From Anaerolineae bacterium (GTDB taxonomy: Bacteria; Chloroflexota; Anaerolineae; B4-G1; DUEL01), in NCBI GenBank assembly GCA_016926575.1, contig JAFGOJ010000181.1, positions 1-5,668 of the forward strand: DNA of 5,668 bases, in the 5' to 3' direction. A program made the translations under genes and the position numbers. The notes below the pieces were generated by a model. It was not told the DNA's origin, did no database searches, and was given only the letters and a program-made list of their open reading frames with translations. Positions 1-5,582 of the stretch are shown here, in pieces (the stretch's first letter is position 1; the number at the start of each line of letters is the position of its first letter).

Positions 1-30
1 AACATCGTCTTTCTCCTTCAACCTTCGTTG

Positions 31-137
31 TTTAGGACGTATCTTCTCAAAAAGTGGGGATGGGGGTTTTGCGGGCGGCGAAGCCGCCCGCAAAACCCCC
101 ATCTGCTCCCTGCTTTATTGAGAAGTTACTTTAGGAC
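31..137. mobile_element. Complete MITE-like palindromic element with 8-bp target duplication (copy A)
   Basis: The element proper is 39-129 (91 bp). Its ends are GTATCTTCTCAA on the left and TTGAGAAGTTAC on the right, which are inverted repeats matching at 11 of 12 positions. It is flanked by TTTAGGAC at 31-38 and again at 130-137, which looks like an 8-bp target site duplication. The core is a perfect inverted repeat (60-79 with 83-102) around the loop GAA. It has no coding capacity of its own, so movement would need a transposase supplied elsewhere. A second copy lies at 5583-5668. Seen directly: the repeats and flanks. Inferred: that they arose by transposition. The transposase family is not recognised. 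Confidence 0.7.
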
Positions 138-194
138 CGTCTTTCAGTATACCCGCGTTCTGCTACGTGTCAACCGATCATCCCGTAGAAAAGG

Positions 195-228
195 CGTAAC
201 TGCTCGGGCTGTGCGCCTGGCAGTTACG
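195..228. repeat. Inverted repeat (9-bp stem) downstream of the aminopeptidase gene
   Basis: CGTAACTGC at 195-203 is the exact reverse complement of GCAGTTACG at 220-228, with 16 nt between them. It lies just beyond the terminator-like hairpin at 237-269 on the minus-strand transcript, so it may be a second, backup 3'-end structure. No U-run follows it. Apart from this hairpin, the terminator and the MITE copy, I see nothing in 1-300. Confidence 0.4.
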
Positions 229-236
229 AAACGGCA

Positions 237-269
237 ACCCTCCCGCAAGATTGAACCTTGCGGGAGGGT
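237..269 (-). terminator. Terminator-like hairpin after the aminopeptidase gene
   Basis: ACCCTCCCGCAAG (237-249) pairs perfectly with CTTGCGGGAGGGT (257-269), giving a 13-bp GC-rich stem with a 7-nt loop. It begins 31 nt past the aminopeptidase stop codon. On the minus strand the stem is followed by TGCCGTTTCG, a poor U-tract, so it is either a weak intrinsic terminator or a 3'-end stabilising hairpin. Confidence 0.6.
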
Positions 270-300
270 CTGGGTCAGATTGTGGGGAGGGGTACGGGGG

Positions 301-1404
301 TTAGACGACGAACGCCCCGTTTTTGTAGAACAGCTCATCGTCGATGTAGATCTCTCCACCGTCGCGCATATCGCAAATCATGTCCCAGTGGATAGCCGAC
401 TCGTTCTTGCTGCCGGTCTCCGGGTAGCCCGCGCCGACGGCCATGTGGAACGAACCGCCAATCTTCTCGTCGAACAAGATGTTCTTGGTGAAACGCTGGA
501 TGCCGTCGTTCGTGCCGATGGCGAACTCGCCCAGGTAGCGCGCTCCGGGGTCGGTCTCCAGCATCTCCAGCAGGAAGTCCTGGTTCTTCTCGGCAGTGGC
601 TTCGACGACGCGGCCCTTTTCGAAGTGTAGCTCGATCCCCTCCACCTCGAGGCCGGAGGTGACCGCGGGGTAGGTGAAGCGCACCCAGCCCTCGGCGCTG
701 TCTTCGACGGGGCCGGTGTAGATTTCGCCGCTGGGCATGTTGTGGTGGCCGTCGGAGTTGAGGAACGTGCGCCCTTCGATGGAGAGGGTCAGGTCGGCGT
801 TGGGGCCGCAGACGCGGACCGCTTTCTTCCCCACCAGCCAGTCAACCATGCGCTGCTGCATGGCGTGGACCTCGTTCCAACGGGCGACGGGGTCCTCCTG
901 GTCGCAGAAGCAGGCGCTGTAGACGAAGTGTTCGTAATCGCGCAGGCTCATATCGGCTTCCTGGGCGTAGCTGGCGGTGGGGTAGAGCGTCACGCACCAT
1001 TTCAGTGCGCCGCTCGCGCCGCGCTCCATCTGCGCCTTCATCAACGGCATCAACGCTTTGCGGCGCAGGCGCTGGCGGGCCGGAGAAATGCCGCTCAACT
1101 CGCGGGTATTCTGGTCCGAGCGAATGGAGATAATGCTGTCGAACGCCTCGGTAATCAGCTTGCGCACGGGCGAGATCGCCTTCAACTGCTCGTCCGAAGC
1201 GAGGCGGAAAAACGCCTCTTCGATGCCCGTCAAATCGACCAGCACCTCGGGGTGGCCACCGGCTTTGAGGATCTCCTCGTGGACGGCCAGGATCAGGGGG
1301 GCGGCCTCCGGCGTGCCGCGCACAGCGATATGCTCTCCCGGTTGCACGTTGGTGGAATACCGCACCAGCACAGACGCCAGTCTCTCTACCCTGGGATCAG
1401 CCAT
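301..1404 (-). CDS. M29 family (AmpS/AmpT-type) metallo-aminopeptidase
   Basis: This is a cytosolic, dinuclear-metal aminopeptidase that removes N-terminal residues from peptides. The C-terminal half carries the M29 pattern. Numbered from the upstream ATG at 1410, the probable metal or catalytic residues are Glu229 in SGEIYTGP, Glu295 in LGEFAIGTN, His322 in SFHMAVGAGYPE, and His341 and Asp343 in AIHWDMICD. The protein ends in the family-typical GEIYIDDELFYKNG. The length (367 aa) is slightly below the roughly 400 aa usual for the family. I chose the ATG at 1404 because the AAGGAG at 1412-1417 is 7 nt from it but only 1 nt from the ATG at 1410; this gives the N-terminus MADPRVERLA. No signal peptide is seen. 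The gene has its own promoter and is probably transcribed separately from the redox operon upstream, to which it has no evident functional link. Confidence 0.93.
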   Translation of the reverse strand: MADPRVERLASVLVRYSTNVQPGEHIAVRGTPEAAPLILAVHEEILKAGGHPEVLVDLTGIEEAFFRLASDEQLKAISPVRKLITEAFDSIISIRSDQNTRELSGISPARQRLRRKALMPLMKAQMERGASGALKWCVTLYPTASYAQEADMSLRDYEHFVYSACFCDQEDPVARWNEVHAMQQRMVDWLVGKKAVRVCGPNADLTLSIEGRTFLNSDGHHNMPSGEIYTGPVEDSAEGWVRFTYPAVTSGLEVEGIELHFEKGRVVEATAEKNQDFLLEMLETDPGARYLGEFAIGTNDGIQRFTKNILFDEKIGGSFHMAVGAGYPETGSKNESAIHWDMICDMRDGGEIYIDDELFYKNGAFVV

Positions 1405-1411
1405 CGACATA

Positions 1412-1417
1412 CTCCTT
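1412..1417 (-). promoter_or_regulatory. Ribosome binding site deciding the aminopeptidase start
   Basis: The minus strand reads AAGGAG, then T, ATG (1410), TCG, ATG (1404). Seven nt separate the Shine-Dalgarno core from the second ATG and one nt from the first, which favours the second as the start. Confidence 0.7.
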
Positions 1418-1429
1418 GCAAGCTATTTC

Positions 1430-1466
1430 TACCTTCCCGGAAGCTTCTACAGCTTCCGGGAAGGTA
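1430..1466 (-). promoter_or_regulatory. Perfect 16-bp hairpin in the aminopeptidase leader
   Basis: The arm 1430-1445 is the exact reverse complement of the arm 1451-1466, with a 5-nt loop at 1446-1450. It lies between the nrfD-like stop codon (1527) and the aminopeptidase start, and downstream of the promoter at 1481-1508. No U-run follows it on the minus strand (GAAATAGC comes next), so it is not a standard intrinsic terminator. Possible roles are a 5' mRNA stabiliser for the aminopeptidase transcript, a 3'-end hairpin for the redox operon, or both. The structure is certain; the role is inferred. Confidence 0.6.
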
Positions 1467-1480
1467 ACCTAAGTTGCCAA

Positions 1481-1508
1481 ATTATACCATGTTCAGAAAC
1501 CGGCGCAA
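1481..1508 (-). promoter_or_regulatory. Extended -10 sigma70-type promoter for the aminopeptidase gene
   Basis: On the minus strand a consensus -10 TATAAT (1481-1486) is preceded by TGG, forming an extended -10 TGGTATAAT. A weak -35 candidate TTGCGC (1503-1508) lies 16 bp upstream. The expected transcription start is near 1474, so the 16-bp hairpin would sit almost at the 5' end of the mRNA. Confidence 0.6.
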
Positions 1509-1526
1509 ATCCGCCCGGCACGTTCT

Positions 1527-2702
1527 CTACGCGTGTTGGTGCTCCGGCTCGAAGATCGGCAGCAGGCGCGCCAGCACGTACCAGGCCAGAGCCGCCGCGG
1601 CCAGCACGCCGATCTGGACGATAAACTCCACCAGGCTGGGGAAGTAACTCACCTCGATGGGGACCGGCGGTCTCTCGCTGAACATCGGATTGAAGCGGTT
1701 GAAGCCCAATCCCAACGTCACCGCCAACGCCGTCCATAGCAGTCCCACCTTGCTCGTCCTGACGTTGCGGATGGAGTACAAGACGATGGGCGTCACCACC
1801 ATCAACAGTATCTCGACCCAGAAGCGCGTGCCTCGGCTGTCCAGAGTGGTCATATACCTCAGATCGCCCGTCATGAGCAGGTCCTCGATGCGCAGCAGCA
1901 GGTACGCTACCCAAATCCAGACCGAAATCTTGCCCAGTCCCCCCAGCGCCTCCATGTCCGGCTCGCGCCCCAGGGCCTTGCTGCCCACCAACATCACCAG
2001 GATGGCAGCCGAAAGCCCCATCCCAATAGCCGAGAGGTAATACAGGATGGGCATTACCCAAGACCACCACAGCTCGTGGGTGCGGGCGGGCAGCGCCAGG
2101 TAGATCGTTCCCAGCGTCGACTGGTGGCAGGTGGAGACCGCGATGCCCACGATGGTCACCGGGATGATGGCGGCGCGGAAGATGCGCAGAGTTCTGGGTT
2201 GGTTGAGGCGCTCGAAGACCATGGGGGCCACCTCGAACGCCAGGACGGTGGTGTAGATGAGGATGCACCAGCAGATTTCAAACAGCGGTGAGTGGACGTT
2301 GGCGTAAGGGATGAAGCCCCAGAAGCGGTCCGGCCGCCCCAAGTCGATCAACAGGATGACCAGCACGGAGATGTAGCCCAGGAAGCCGGTCAGCAAGGCC
2401 GGACGCAGCACGGAGTGGTATTTCTCCTGATTGAAGACGTGCACGACCATCGCCATCGTAAAGGCCGTGCCACCGAAGGCGATCAACGTAAAGTCGAAGC
2501 CCAGCCACAGGCCCCAGGGGTAGGCATCCGATAGGTTCGTGGTGCTGCCCAAGCCGACAAGCAGGCGGTAAATTCCCGTCACGATTCCCAACCCTGCCAG
2601 CGCGGCCAGGGTCACCAAGACGATCTTCCCCTTCTTGGAGAGTTTCTCGAACTCGGTTCGGGTCGTGTGGATCACGGTGTGCGCTACAGCACGTAGTTCC
2701 AT
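1527..2702 (-). CDS. HybB/NrfD family integral membrane subunit (quinone-interacting)
   Basis: This 391-aa polytopic protein is the probable membrane anchor and quinone-reactive subunit of the complex. About ten hydrophobic helices can be read, starting near residues 27-45, 64-88, 100-120, 139-161 and 174-192. The sequence is closer to HybB of hydrogenase-2 than to short NrfD: PWGLWLGFD near residue 62, LIDLGRPDRFWG near 118 and STCHQSTLGT near 190 are typical HybB signatures, and the length agrees with HybB. The start at 2702 is preferred because GGAGG (2710-2714) is 7 nt from it, whereas the ATG at 2708 is only 1 nt away; using 2708 would add Met-Thr and create an ATGA overlap with the Fe-S gene. 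The gene ends in TAG. It is translationally linked to the Fe-S gene, and the two products should form a module carrying electrons between quinone and the periplasmic-side centres. Confidence 0.92.
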   Translation of the reverse strand: MELRAVAHTVIHTTRTEFEKLSKKGKIVLVTLAALAGLGIVTGIYRLLVGLGSTTNLSDAYPWGLWLGFDFTLIAFGGTAFTMAMVVHVFNQEKYHSVLRPALLTGFLGYISVLVILLIDLGRPDRFWGFIPYANVHSPLFEICWCILIYTTVLAFEVAPMVFERLNQPRTLRIFRAAIIPVTIVGIAVSTCHQSTLGTIYLALPARTHELWWSWVMPILYYLSAIGMGLSAAILVMLVGSKALGREPDMEALGGLGKISVWIWVAYLLLRIEDLLMTGDLRYMTTLDSRGTRFWVEILLMVVTPIVLYSIRNVRTSKVGLLWTALAVTLGLGFNRFNPMFSERPPVPIEVSYFPSLVEFIVQIGVLAAAALAWYVLARLLPIFEPEHQHA

Positions 2703-2704
2703 CG

Positions 2705-3589
2705 TCATTCCTCCTTCGACTCCCGGATGGCGTTCCGGCGTTTCGTGACCCAGTAGATGCCGCTCAGCACCGCGATGGTTGAGGTCAAAAGCAGCGGTGT
2801 GAAGACGGACAGCGTCTCGCTGGCGTGGGCGATGGGTTGGTTGCCCAGTGTCGGGAAGCCGAGCGCGCTGAAGGGAATCGAAGAGATGTAGAGCACCGAG
2901 GTGCCGCCAGCCTCGAACTCACCGTAGACGTGGTCGATATATTGGTTGGGGTTCTGGTCGATGCGGGCGTGGGCCTCCTCCAGCATCTCTTTCCGTGTGC
3001 CGAAGGCGAGCGCCCCCACCGGGCACACCGAGACGCAGGCCGGTTCGAGCCCATCGGCGAGGCGGTCGGCGCAGAACGTACACTTCCGGATCAGACCCAA
3101 CGCCTTCTCCCATTCGAACTTGGGTACGCCAAACGGGCACGCGTACTGACAGTAGCGGCAGCCGATGCACTTGCTGCTGTCGTATACGACCGGGCCTTCG
3201 GGCGTTTTGGTCAGCGCGCCGACGGTGCAGACGGACACACAGCCCGGGTGCAGGCAGTGCATACATTGATACTTGCGATACAGCTCGATCGTTTCGCTTT
3301 CGTACTGCCGGACCAGCGTCCAGGTATTCGCCGTCATATCGTCCACCGGCGCGGGTTCCTCCGGCAGGTGGTTCCACTCTTTGCAGGCTTCCTCGCAGCT
3401 CTTGCAGCCCACGCACAACGTTGCGTCGAACAAGATCGACGCGCCATTGTCGGGATCGATCTCTTCGGACGCGCGGGCTATCCCTGGCTGCAGCAGCAGG
3501 CCGCCGGCGCTCGCTCCGGCCAGTTTGAGCATCTCCCGCCGGGTCAACGTCCGGTTTGCGGAGGCCGTTTTTCTCGTTTTATCGCTCAT
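2705..3589 (-). CDS. HybA-like Tat-exported ferredoxin subunit with four [4Fe-4S] clusters
   Basis: This 294-aa electron-transfer subunit is expected on the outer face of the membrane, linking hemes to the HybB-like partner. Residues 16-22 (TRREMLK) form a twin-arginine export motif, followed by a hydrophobic stretch and a likely cleavage after ARA (about residue 40). Four cysteine groups follow: C59/62/65/69, C109/112/117/121, C141/144/147/151 and C170/173/185/189, the pattern of the HybA/DmsB/FdnH family with four [4Fe-4S] clusters. A membrane helix at about 260-281 followed by KRRNAIRESKEE anchors the C-terminus, as in HybA. AAGGAG (3597-3602) lies 7 nt before the ATG. It begins 18 nt after the cytochrome stop, so the genes are co-transcribed. 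It terminates in TGA, which shows that UGA is a real stop codon in this operon. Confidence 0.94.
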   Translation of the reverse strand: MSDKTRKTASANRTLTRREMLKLAGASAGGLLLQPGIARASEEIDPDNGASILFDATLCVGCKSCEEACKEWNHLPEEPAPVDDMTANTWTLVRQYESETIELYRKYQCMHCLHPGCVSVCTVGALTKTPEGPVVYDSSKCIGCRYCQYACPFGVPKFEWEKALGLIRKCTFCADRLADGLEPACVSVCPVGALAFGTRKEMLEEAHARIDQNPNQYIDHVYGEFEAGGTSVLYISSIPFSALGFPTLGNQPIAHASETLSVFTPLLLTSTIAVLSGIYWVTKRRNAIRESKEE

Positions 3590-3607
3590 CTCGTATCTCC
3601 TTGCCGC

Positions 3608-5284
3608 TTAACGCCGGACGCGCCGGACGACGATCGGCGCTGCGATGATGTTGGCAATGGCCGCGCCGATGCCTACGATGCCGAGCCAGCTCGTCTCTCC
3701 CGCGCTGCAGGGGACGGGCTGGATGGATTGGCAGTCCGTCCAGATCAGCTCGGCCGCCTCCTCCTCGCTGTACCCTGCCGCAGCCCAGTCGAAACGGTTG
3801 CGCGCCGAGTGGCAGTCACAGCAGGTGATTACGTCGCCGGCCGGGTCGATTTCCCACTCCAGCGAGTGGATATTCTCGCAGATCAGCTCCCAATCCCCTG
3901 CCAGTGCCAGAGGATGGCAGCCCACGCACGCCTGGGGAATCTCATAGTCGGCATCTTCGGGGATCGGGTGTGGCCATGCCGTGCCGGCGATGACGTTGGT
4001 GTTCGCTTCCAACTCCACCTCGGCCACCCGTTCGGACGTCAGGAAGTAGGTGTCGCCGTCGTGGCAGCTATCGCAGCTCTGGTTCTGGGGCGTGATGCGC
4101 TGGATGTTGTGCGGCGTGGCGTAGGTCCAGGTGGGGCGGCTGTCGAAGTTGGGCAGCAAATTCTCCCCGTAGAAGGAGAAGCTATCCGGAGCGACGGGGA
4201 CGTGGCGCACCGGGACGTACTCCCATGGCCGTTCCTCGCTCTGGAGGGTGTTGCGCCCGATGAGGAAGAGCATCTCGGATTCGTCGGTGCGGAAGAAGGG
4301 CGTGCCGTCGTCCGACAGCTCGACGTGACAGTTGTAGCAGTTCTTGTAGGTCGTCGAGTGGCACACCTGGCAGCTCAGTCGCTCCAGGTGCACCTCGTTG
4401 TGCTGCTCGATCTCACCACCGGGGACGATGTCGTCGTGACAACCGGCGTCGGTGCAGGAGGGGGTCGGCGCGTCGTCGTAGCGGAACTCGAAATCGCCCA
4501 GCGTGCCGTGCAGCTCGTCGACGTGGTGGCAGTCGTTGCAGTTCATGCCACCAGGGTTGTAGTGGACGTCGGCGGGGTAGGCGACCCCGTCGGCGTCTGT
4601 GTTGCGGCCCTTGTATTCGCTTTCGATGCGGCTGCCGTGGCAGCCGGTGCAGGTGGTGTACGGCGGGGGCGGGTTGCGGAAGGCGTGCCCAGAGAGCAGG
4701 CCGCCGCCGGCGCTGGTGGGTCGGCTGACGTGGCACTGGCCGCACGTCGTGTGGCACGTAGCGCAGTGGTTCTCGTAAGCCTCCATCAACTGGGGCATGT
4801 GTTCTTCGTCGCTGCGCGCCGACAGGGCCACCATGTAGCCCTGCAAGTCCCCGTGCAGACTGTCGCTGAAGCTCGTGACCACGTCCGCGTGACAGCCCGC
4901 GCACACCTGCTCGGCGTCGGGGTCGCGCACCACGCCTTCGTGTGCAGCTTCCATGTCACCGGTGCCGGCAGTGCCGCCGTGACAGCCGATGCACCCAATG
5001 GACGCGTGAACCGAGTCGAAGTAGTCCTCGTTGCCCAGGAATACCTTCTCCCATGCCTCCAACGGAGGCAGTGCTCCCCCTCAGCCTTCTCCTTCGGAGA
5101 GTTCCTCCGTTTCCGGCTCGACGGCCAACGCCACGAGCGCGTCTGCGTCTGTGTGGCAGGAGACGCAGTACTCGTCTCCGCCAGACTGAAGCGGGGGTTG
5201 CGATTCCACCACACCCGAGGTGATGCCGGCTCCCACCACTATGAGCGCAGCCAGCACACCCAACACGACACCGATTCTTTTCAT
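3608..5284 (-). CDS. Exported membrane-anchored multiheme cytochrome c with in-frame UGA (candidate selenoprotein)
   Basis: If the UGA at codon 68 is read through, this is one 558-aa protein. Residues 5-22 form a signal peptide or N-terminal anchor. Twelve CXXCH heme sites begin at residues 40, 98, 128, 174, 181, 212, 249, 305, 316, 404, 453 and 488. A CX4CH site (CTDAGCH, 277-283) could hold a thirteenth heme. A helix at about 533-552 followed by VVRRVRR suggests C-terminal membrane anchoring with the hemes outside. It should exchange electrons with the Fe-S/NrfD partners, by analogy with HmcA or NhcA; the terminal donor or acceptor is unknown. The start at 5284 has a good AAGGAG 8 nt upstream and supplies the export signal. 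The parts before and after the UGA (5083-5081) are in the same frame, so no frameshift is needed. The UGA lies in an acidic and glycine linker, SEGEG-UGA-GGALPP. Alternatives are a nonsense pseudogene, a base-call error, or separate initiation at TTG 5062. Confidence 0.85.
5051..5083 (-). promoter_or_regulatory. Candidate bacterial SECIS element at the in-frame UGA
   Basis: On the minus strand the UGA (5083-5081) is followed by 10 nt and then TGCCTCC (5070-5064), loop GTT (5063-5061), and GGAGGCA (5060-5054), a perfect 7-bp stem. Two further pairs (5073 with 5052, 5072 with 5053) form if C5071 is bulged. The loop starts 17 nt after the UGA and begins with G then U. Known bacterial SECIS hairpins sit just downstream of the UGA and have a small apical loop with a G in its first two positions, and the E. 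coli fdhF loop also contains GU. The hairpin is seen directly; SelB recognition is inferred. Confidence 0.55.
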
Positions 5285-5292
5285 AGGGGGCT

Positions 5293-5298
5293 CTCCTT
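5293..5298 (-). promoter_or_regulatory. Ribosome binding site of the cytochrome gene
   Basis: AAGGAG lies 8 nt upstream of the ATG at 5284. It is much better than anything ahead of the TTG at 5062, whose upstream region lies inside the hairpin, so it supports translation starting at the signal peptide. Confidence 0.75.
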
Positions 5299-5313
5299 AT
5301 CAGCAAAACGGAC

Positions 5314-5343
5314 GCAACTGTTCAGCTTATGCTTCACAGTTGC
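5314..5343 (-). promoter_or_regulatory. Leader hairpin close to the cytochrome ribosome binding site
   Basis: GCAACTGT (5314-5321) pairs with ACAGTTGC (5336-5343), an 8-bp perfect stem with 14 nt between the arms. It ends 15 nt upstream of the Shine-Dalgarno sequence in the operon leader. A regulatory role is possible but not shown. Confidence 0.4.
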
Positions 5344-5366
5344 CTTTTCCACTGCGAAAAGAGGGA

Positions 5367-5409
5367 GTGGGGGTGTTGCGAGCGGCTGCGCCGCCTGCAA
5401 CACCCCCAC
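5367..5409. repeat. Long hairpin in the operon leader, resembling the MITE core
   Basis: The arms 5367-5386 and 5390-5409 pair at 18 of 20 positions around the loop TGC. The arrangement (G-run, GTTTTGC or GTGTTGC, GCGGC, then the mirror image) resembles the cores of the MITE copies at 60-102 and 5605-5645, but the outer sequences and terminal repeats are not shared. It lies within the predicted leader of the cytochrome operon. On the minus strand it is followed by TCCCTCTTTTCGC, a loose U-rich stretch, so partial termination or attenuation is conceivable. Confidence 0.6.
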
Positions 5410-5469
5410 CTTCTCCCTTCGACGCGCCAGACTAGTAACTGCTATGCGAGACAAACGCATTTAATCTAT

Positions 5470-5498
5470 AGTATATCAACCTATACGCAAATAGTCAA
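5470..5498 (-). promoter_or_regulatory. Sigma70-type promoter of the cytochrome/Fe-S/NrfD operon
   Basis: The minus strand has TTGACT (5493-5498), a 17-bp spacer, and TATACT (5470-5475). Each hexamer matches the consensus at five of six positions, with ideal spacing. The predicted start is near 5463, which leaves a leader of about 180 nt before the cytochrome ATG. The surrounding AT-rich stretch (about 5458-5510) stands out against the GC-rich genes. Confidence 0.72.
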
Positions 5499-5545
5499 TA
5501 GACAGACAACACATTGGCGATATGACAAGTATCACGCCGCGAACC

Positions 5546-5574
5546 TTGCACAATCTCGCCAACCGCGTTACAAT
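5546..5574 (+). promoter_or_regulatory. Possible divergent rightward promoter
   Basis: TTGCAC (5546-5551), a 17-bp spacer, and TACAAT (5569-5574) resemble a sigma70 promoter pointing right, out of the window. The -10 is good (five of six) and the -35 is weak (three of six). It would drive a gene beyond 5668 through the MITE copy. Nothing in the window confirms such a gene. Confidence 0.3.
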
Positions 5575-5582
5575 ATCCCATC

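Noticed and set aside
28..630. 200-codon open frame on the plus strand
   Set aside because: It crosses the MITE-like element, the terminator hairpin and the antisense of the aminopeptidase 3' end. Its composition is that of a shadow frame.
742..1467. 241-codon open frame on the plus strand
   Set aside because: It is antisense to the aminopeptidase, has no family resemblance, and continues through the 16-bp hairpin.
2705..2707. Genetic code with UGA as tryptophan
   Set aside because: The Fe-S gene ends in TGA directly at the start of the HybB-like gene and in the right place after a basic and acidic tail. Tryptophans in all genes are TGG.
3608..5062. Cytochrome gene starting at the TTG at 5062 as a separate gene
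   Set aside because: This form would lack a signal peptide although it carries many heme sites. The TTG lies in the loop and stem of the hairpin, and the nearest purine-rich stretch is 11 nt away and next to that stem. The upstream start has a better ribosome binding site and export signal in the same frame.
5060..5090. Frameshift between two parts of the cytochrome gene
   Set aside because: The two parts are in the same frame (5284 and 5062 differ by 222 bases, a multiple of three). Only a stop codon separates them, so an indel is not the explanation.
2825..5464. 879-codon open frame on the plus strand
   Set aside because: It lies opposite the cytochrome and Fe-S genes, runs across the leader hairpin and promoter, and shows no recognisable domain. 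Long antisense frames are common in GC-rich coding DNA. The minus strand carries clear heme and Fe-S motifs.
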